8,621 nucleotides of DNA from DATDGX01 sp036521875. GTDB taxonomy: Bacteria; Desulfobacterota; Binatia; Binatales; Binataceae. Positions within the stretch are counted from its first letter, which is position 1. Every line of letters begins with the position of its first letter. The stretch is from positions 1 through 8,621 of the forward strand of contig DATDGX010000048.1 of assembly GCA_036521875.1 (NCBI GenBank), read 5' to 3'. This document shows positions 5,239 through 8,621 of the stretch, one piece after another. Under the pieces are notes generated by a model. It had not been told where the DNA came from. It did no database searches and was given only the letters and a program-made list of their open reading frames with translations. The position numbers were made by a program, and so were the translations under genes.

Positions 5239-5967
5239 CTATCCTTGACGTTTCGCGGCGGGACGTTTCGCGACGAAAAGATCGCGCCCCCATTCGTCGC
5301 TCGTTATGCCCGGTTCGAAGCCGGCCTCGCGCAACAGGCGCAACCATTCGGCGCGCGGAAAGAGACCCTCGACGTGACAGTCCTGGACCACGCGGGCATC
5401 GCCGCCGTGATCGCGCAGCACAATCGTGTAGTCCGTTCGATAGGTCGTGTCGGCAGGATCGGGATCGACACTCCACTCCAGGTAGCGAAGGCCGCGTCCG
5501 TCGCCGTCGTGTCCGCCGTGGCTGGTATGCGCGACGAAGGTTTCCCGCACATAGTCGGGAACGAAGAGCGCGACGCCGCCGGCGCGGCAATGCAGATACG
5601 CGGTGCGGATCGCGGCGGCCAGGTCATCCGCGCTCGTCATGTACATGATCGCGTCATGGATAAAGATCGCATCGAAGGTCCGTTCCAGCCTCACCGTGCG
5701 CATGTCGCCCTCGTGGTGTTCGCATTCGGGATTGAGCGCGCGGCTGATCGCGAGCATTTGCGGGGACACGTCGACCAGTGTCATTTCGAATTTTGATTTG
5801 AGATGAAACGCGTTGTTGCCGCCGCCCGATCCGAGCTCGAGAACCGTGCGCGGCGGAGGCGTGCACGCATCAGTCAGCACGCGCGCAAGGAACGCCGCCT
5901 CCTCCGCGTAGTCCGTGGGCGCCGACATAAGCGGCCACCAGTCCGCAAGTTCGTCGTAGAGCTTCAT
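5239..5967 (-). CDS. Class I SAM-dependent methyltransferase
   Basis: Predicted 242-residue cytoplasmic methyltransferase. It starts with MKLYDELADWWPLMSAP, typical of small-molecule methyltransferases of the Methyltransf_11/25 type. Motif I is VLELGSGGGNNAF (42-54), the strand-2 acid that binds the ribose is Asp66 in LVDVS, the adenine-side motif is EGDMR (86-90), and motif IV is FDAIFIHDAIMYM (98-110). The C-terminal half (Y..DYTIVL..., then EWLRLLREAGFEPGI) folds back as in this family. GGAAG lies 8 bases before the ATG. It is the last gene of a minus-strand run, 85 bases after the glutaredoxin stop. The substrate cannot be deduced. It appears intact, in contrast to the broken methyltransferase at 3469-4117, and belongs to a different subfamily. 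Confidence 0.92.
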   Translation of the reverse strand: MKLYDELADWWPLMSAPTDYAEEAAFLARVLTDACTPPPRTVLELGSGGGNNAFHLKSKFEMTLVDVSPQMLAISRALNPECEHHEGDMRTVRLERTFDAIFIHDAIMYMTSADDLAAAIRTAYLHCRAGGVALFVPDYVRETFVAHTSHGGHDGDGRGLRYLEWSVDPDPADTTYRTDYTIVLRDHGGDARVVQDCHVEGLFPRAEWLRLLREAGFEPGITSDEWGRDLFVAKRPAAKRQG

Positions 5968-6023
5968 CGCGACGTCTTCCGTCTTACGCCTTACCTTGCT
6001 GGGCGAGGTCGGACAGGCACGCC

Positions 6024-6037
6024 CTGATCGCTGATCG
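6024..6037 (+). repeat. Tandem 7-bp repeat (CTGATCG x2)
   Basis: CTGATCG is perfectly duplicated at 6024-6030 and 6031-6037, in the gap between the glutaredoxin stop and the methyltransferase start on the minus strand. No known function; probably slippage. Confidence 0.5.
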
Positions 6038-6052
6038 GATTTCCGCGCGCTG

Positions 6053-6289
6053 CTACTTCACGAGGCCGAGCATCTTTCTGAGCTTCGGCTCGCTGAAACC
6101 AACCATGGTCTCGTTGCCGACCTGGATAACCGGCGTGGCGCGAAAGCCGCGGCTCAGCAGCTCGTCGCGCGCGGTGGGATCGTCGGCGATATTGCGCTCG
6201 ACGAACGGAATGTTGTTGCGGGTGAAATAGTCCATCGCCTGATGACAGGCGGAGCATCCGACGTTGGTGAAAATCACTACCTGCTCCAC
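6053..6289 (-). CDS. Glutaredoxin-family thiol-disulfide protein
   Basis: Predicted 78-residue thioredoxin-fold protein. The redox motif CSAC (12-15) follows the first strand VVIFTNVG, the cis-proline is Pro53 in ATPVIQVG, and the C-terminal GF..PKLRKMLGL (64-76) closes the glutathione/partner groove. The size is typical of NrdH-like and mycoredoxin-like glutaredoxins. The start is a GTG at 6287-6289, chosen because AGGAGG (seen as CCTCCT at 6295-6300) lies 5 bases before it. The frame is open further upstream to 6352, but that stretch is unrelated to the family and covers the ribosome site. It sits between the CMD-family gene (63-base gap) and the methyltransferase gene and is probably cotranscribed with them. 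The CSAC centre suggests a dithiol enzyme; its partner is unknown. Confidence 0.9.
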   Translation of the reverse strand: MEQVVIFTNVGCSACHQAMDYFTRNNIPFVERNIADDPTARDELLSRGFRATPVIQVGNETMVGFSEPKLRKMLGLVK

Positions 6290-6330
6290 GTGGGCCTCCT
6301 GGTCTGAATCGATTTGGCTGCGCGCCGATG

Positions 6331-6346
6331 ATCTTGAGATCTTGAG
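6331..6346 (+). repeat. Tandem 8-bp repeat (ATCTTGAG x2)
   Basis: ATCTTGAG occurs twice head to tail in the 63-base gap between the CMD-family stop and the glutaredoxin start. It creates AGATCT at the junction. Function unknown. Confidence 0.5.
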
Positions 6347-6352
6347 CGGCAA

Positions 6353-6961
6353 CTACTTCGCCGGCGGCGCCGGCACTTCCTTCATCCGTGCGGTGGTGTC
6401 GTTATCGTACTCCAGATGCAGCGCGCGCACGATCATGCCGTGCATCCGCCACAGCCCGATCACGTAAAACAGCTCGAGGATTTGCTCGTCGCTCAGATGG
6501 TTCTTGAGCGCGGCGAAGGACTCGTCCTCGACCAGGTTGCGGCCGACGATTTCGTCGGTGGCCTGCATCACGGCGCGCTCGGCGGGGGTGAACTTGTCGC
6601 TCAGCGCCCATCCTTTTATGTCCGCGAGCTTGTCCGCGGCCACGCCCACCATCCGCGCGACCTTGAGATGCTGCGAATACTCGAAGCGCGAGTCGCCGAC
6701 GATTCCGGTGCGCAGAATCGCGAGCTCACGGAGAGGAGCGGGGAGCTTGCGCGCCGGCCCCGGCGTCATCAATGCGCCCAGCGAATTGCGCGCCTGCATC
6801 AGCAGGTCGGGCACCAGCGCAAAGGTCGTCCAGTAATCGCCCGGGGTGCCGGTCGCGGTCCCGGGCTGCGCGACCGGATCGCGATCGCCGAACAGTCCTT
6901 TGTAGAGTTCGCGGATTTCGGGTGATGCGTCTGCGAGACTTACCTGGCGAAGCCGTCCCAT
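6353..6961 (-). CDS. Carboxymuconolactone decarboxylase (CMD/AhpD-like) family protein
   Basis: Predicted 202-residue soluble helical protein. The CMD core is at about 55-140: LREL-AILRTG (77-86), then SRFEYSQHLKVARMVGV (91-107) and a later F-T-P-A-ERAVMQATDEIV segment. The conserved E..x..H pair is Glu94 and His98. The AhpD-type CxxC is absent, so peroxidase-reductase activity like that of AhpD is not expected; the family also includes decarboxylases and many proteins of unknown role. The start at 6961 is preferred over the ATG at 6976 because GGAGGG lies about 7 bases before it and overlaps the upstream start. It is the first gene of the minus-strand run leading into glutaredoxin and a methyltransferase. 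The window does not reveal a substrate. Confidence 0.88.
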   Translation of the reverse strand: MGRLRQVSLADASPEIRELYKGLFGDRDPVAQPGTATGTPGDYWTTFALVPDLLMQARNSLGALMTPGPARKLPAPLRELAILRTGIVGDSRFEYSQHLKVARMVGVAADKLADIKGWALSDKFTPAERAVMQATDEIVGRNLVEDESFAALKNHLSDEQILELFYVIGLWRMHGMIVRALHLEYDNDTTARMKEVPAPPAK

Positions 6962-6987
6962 CGATTTTCCCTCCATGCGTTCACCCG

Positions 6988-7016
6988 AAATGGCAGAAGC
7001 GGACGGCTCAGGTCAA
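6988..7016 (-). promoter_or_regulatory. Weak candidate promoter of the CMD-glutaredoxin-methyltransferase run
   Basis: On the minus strand TTGACC (complement of 7011-7016) is 17 bases from CCATTT (complement of 6988-6993), upstream of the CMD gene. The -35 is good and the -10 poor. No better candidate is seen in this gap. Confidence 0.3.
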
Positions 7017-7043
7017 ATAGAAAGCTTTGGGCGCGGGGCGGTC

Positions 7044-7072
7044 TTGCGGGATTCGAACTGGGGCGCGATAAT
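7044..7072 (+). promoter_or_regulatory. Promoter of the tRNA-Val gene
   Basis: TTGCGG (7044-7049) and GATAAT (7067-7072) are separated by 17 bases. The -10 lies inside the palindrome CGCGAT-A-ATCGCG (7064-7076). Transcription would start near 7079, about 8 bases before the mature tRNA 5' end. Confidence 0.7.
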
Positions 7073-7086
7073 CGCGACTTCCCGGT

Positions 7087-7164
7087 GGACGCATAGCTCA
7101 GCCCGGTTAGAGCGCTTGCCTCACATGCAAGAGGTCCCTGGTTCGAGTCCAGGTGCGTCCACCA
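7087..7164 (+). tRNA. tRNA-Val (anticodon CAC), CCA encoded
   Basis: A full cloverleaf can be drawn. The acceptor stem GGACGCA (7087-7093) pairs with TGCGTCC (7154-7160). The D stem is GCTC/GAGC, the anticodon stem CTTGC/GCAAG with loop CTCACAT, and the T stem CCTGG/CCAGG with loop TTCGAGT. The anticodon CAC (7122-7124) reads GUG. The discriminator A and the CCA end (7162-7164) are encoded. An integrase gene begins 10 bases beyond, so the 3' half of this gene is the probable attachment site of a genomic island that restored the tRNA sequence on integration. Confidence 0.97.
7140..7164 (+). other. Probable island attachment site (att) within the tRNA-Val 3' end
   Basis: Tyrosine recombinases that lie beside a tRNA commonly use the T arm through CCA as the crossover site. 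The position is inferred from the integrase stop only 10 bases beyond the CCA. The second att copy is not in the window, so the exact core is unknown. Confidence 0.5.
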
Positions 7165-7174
7165 ACAAAATCAA

Positions 7175-8350
7175 CTAGTTAGGAAGATCTCGTTTCCCGA
7201 CCGCTGCAGATTGTGCCCAATCTTGTGCCCTGCTCGTTTGGTGCTCCTCCGCTCCAACGGCGGGAACCGCCTGATCAAGGGTCGCGATCGCGGCCTGCTT
7301 GGCGGAAATCCGAATGTGACTGTAACGTTCGAGCATCTTCCGGGAGACGTGCCCGGCTAGGGATCGAATCGTTTCTTCGCTGACGTTGGGGTTCTCAGCC
7401 AAGCGGGTGATGAACGTATGTCGGCAATCGTGCCAGCGATATTGAACCTTGGCCGCCTTGCACGCGACCTTCCAAGCCTTTTTCCATTCACCGATTGGAT
7501 GTGCGAGGTCGGCCGCATAAAACTTGGGGCGACGAGCGTTACCTTCTAAGCCGACCGAAAAGCGCGGGAATACATAACTGTCGGCTTCGGCTTCGAGAAA
7601 ACGCGACAACCACAGCGTTAGGACCGCACAGACTCTGGACGTGAGCGGCACGCTGCGTCCAGTGCCGGCTTCCGTCTTTGACTTGGGAACCGTGAGTACG
7701 CCCTTCTCGATTACGCCGTTGCGCCACTCCAACATTAGATCGCGACGGCGCAACGATCGTATCTCTGAAGCGCGCAGTCCACTGTCTAGGCTGACAATTA
7801 ACAAGGGGAGAAGGGCCGGCGAGCGGCTCTTCGCTGCTGCGTCTATGAGCTTCTTTTCATCTGCGCAACCAATCGCGCGCCCTACGTCGCGCCGCTCTCG
7901 AAGGCTCTTCACCTTGTCCGAGATCGCTCCCCACAGCCCGTGAGCCTTGAGGATCTGGCGCAATACATTAATTTCGAAATTCACCGTCCGCGCCGATTTC
8001 TCTTCCGCCAGTCGCTTGCGTTGAAGAGTCGAGATGTCTTGGTCGTCGATGTCGCAGACGAGCCGCTTGCCGAATTGTTCGGTGAGCGTCTCAACAAAAT
8101 GCTCATAGGCTTCGAGTGTATTGGCCGCGAGATCCACTCTACTGGCCAACCATTCTTTTGCGGCAACCGAGAAGAGTGGCATCCGCTCGCGCTTTGGGAT
8201 GCGGTTAATCGCTAGCTCGATTTCACGGCGGCGCGCTCGTTCTGCTTCGCGCGCGACCGTCTTCGAGTTGGTTTTGGCCGACTCCCTAATGAGCTGCCCT
8301 TGGAACAGGAACTTGAACCAGTACGTCTCGCCCCGTTTGTAAACGCTCAT
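7175..8350 (-). CDS. Tyrosine recombinase / phage-type integrase of a genomic island
   Basis: Predicted 391-residue site-specific recombinase. An N-terminal arm-binding region (1-45, VYKRGETYWFKFLFQG) is followed by a core-binding SAM-like domain (about 58-145) and the catalytic domain (about 165-350). All catalytic residues are visible: Arg193 (SGLRASEI), Lys225 in the beta-hairpin (PKSKTEAG), His307 and Arg310 (WHDCRHTF), His334 (LAGHVS) and the nucleophile Tyr343 (ERYSH). It should be active. The ATG at 8350 is chosen because AGAGGAAAGG precedes it. The gene points towards the tRNA-Val, the usual layout for tRNA-targeting islands. One line sampled by hand inside it (7501-7560) is less GC-rich than one in the DUF6306-like gene (5041-5100), in keeping with foreign origin. 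An excisionase-like frame ends 22 bases upstream. Confidence 0.95.
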   Translation of the reverse strand: MSVYKRGETYWFKFLFQGQLIRESAKTNSKTVAREAERARRREIELAINRIPKRERMPLFSVAAKEWLASRVDLAANTLEAYEHFVETLTEQFGKRLVCDIDDQDISTLQRKRLAEEKSARTVNFEINVLRQILKAHGLWGAISDKVKSLRERRDVGRAIGCADEKKLIDAAAKSRSPALLPLLIVSLDSGLRASEIRSLRRRDLMLEWRNGVIEKGVLTVPKSKTEAGTGRSVPLTSRVCAVLTLWLSRFLEAEADSYVFPRFSVGLEGNARRPKFYAADLAHPIGEWKKAWKVACKAAKVQYRWHDCRHTFITRLAENPNVSEETIRSLAGHVSRKMLERYSHIRISAKQAAIATLDQAVPAVGAEEHQTSRAQDWAQSAAVGKRDLPN

Positions 8351-8372
8351 TGCCTTTCCTCTCCCACACCAT

Positions 8373-8579
8373 TCAAGCCGCGCGATCGCTCGCCTCGGCC
8401 AGGTAGCGACGCACCTCGGTATCAAGAAGCACGACCCGCCGCCCTAAGTGCGCCGCGCGTAACCGGCCACGTTTCACCTCGAGCCGGAGAAACGGAACCG
8501 AGACGCCGAGGCTGCGGGCTAGCTCGTCCAGGGTCCAGCCGAGTTTTGGGGTACTCGACCTGTCCGAATCTGCGTGTCC
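8373..8579 (-). CDS. Excisionase/AlpA-like helix-turn-helix protein (start unclear)
   Basis: A 68-codon open frame between TAG (8580-8582) and TGA (8373-8375) reads a clear HTH_17/MerR-like DNA-binding domain: WTLDELARSLGVSVPFLRLEV, then KRGRLRAAHLGRRVVLLDTEVRRYL. The pattern of helix-turn-helix, wing GRL..LGRR and closing helix matches small excisionase-type proteins that control integrase direction and island genes. It lies 22 bases upstream of the integrase on the same strand, as expected for an xis-int pair. The frame has no ATG, GTG or TTG codon before the domain; the first GTG is inside it (LEVKRG). So the gene either uses a non-standard start such as the CTG at 8529-8531, carries a frameshift near its 5' end, or is decayed. 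The domain call is good; its being a working gene is uncertain. Confidence 0.6.
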   Translation of the reverse strand, partial: GHADSDRSSTPKLGWTLDELARSLGVSVPFLRLEVKRGRLRAAHLGRRVVLLDTEVRRYLAEASDRAA

Positions 8580-8621
8580 CTACCAAAAAGCTCGAAAGCG
8601 TTGAATAGTCTGGTGATTTAT

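Noticed and set aside
6290..6352. N-terminal extension of the glutaredoxin to an ATG at 6352
   Set aside because: The extension covers a strong AGGAGG site 5 bases before the GTG at 6289 and has no family similarity.
7044..7064. Minus-strand TTCGAATCCC-like stretch resembling the T arm of a second tRNA beside tRNA-Val
   Set aside because: The flanking bases do not pair as a T stem and no acceptor, D or anticodon arm can be drawn around it. The same bases are better explained as the tRNA-Val promoter.
7641..8215. Plus-strand open frames opposite the integrase
   Set aside because: They are antisense shadows of a gene with a complete catalytic set, and show no domain or ribosome site.

Overview
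The window is a GC-rich, densely coded piece of bacterial chromosome. It has few intergenic bases, sigma70-like promoters and many GTG starts. The gene content (copper P-type ATPase, KirBac channel, family IV esterase, Fur-type regulator with rubrerythrin, CMD-family protein, DUF6306-like protein) suggests an uncultured soil or sediment bacterium of proteobacterial, Desulfobacterota or Binatota type. No rRNA or lineage marker is present, so this placement is only a guess.

Left part (1-3164, + strand). The 3' end of a Cu(I)-exporting ATPase gene is followed by a family IV alpha/beta-hydrolase, a KirBac-type inward-rectifier potassium channel, a Fur/PerR-family regulator and a rubrerythrin without a rubredoxin domain. 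The regulator's stop overlaps the rubrerythrin start (ATGA), so these two form a translationally coupled peroxide/iron-stress unit. The regulator's frame is broken by one missing base near 2668, and its C-terminus is shorter than usual.

Scar (about 3165-4117). Where the usual operon partner of rubrerythrin (an Fe-S binding, GlpC/heterodisulfide-reductase-like protein) should follow, only its first ~33 codons remain. Facing it is a methyltransferase remnant, truncated at its C-terminus and eroded at its N-terminus. One deletion could explain both losses.

Middle (4118-6961). A half-length TauE/SafE membrane protein and a DUF6306-like helical protein lie on +. The latter has a promoter placed so that the mRNA would be leaderless. 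A three-gene unit on the - strand reads CMD-family protein, then glutaredoxin, then class I SAM methyltransferase.

Right end (7044-8621). A tRNA-Val(CAC) gene with a good promoter is followed after 10 bases by a tyrosine-recombinase integrase facing it, and behind that by an excisionase-like helix-turn-helix reading frame. This is the left edge of a genomic island integrated at the tRNA 3' end. Its cargo lies beyond the window.

I see no clearly new multi-gene system. The items most worth a second look are the island edge, the scar beside rubrerythrin, the frameshifted and shortened Fur gene with its half-site cluster, and the possible leaderless promoters.
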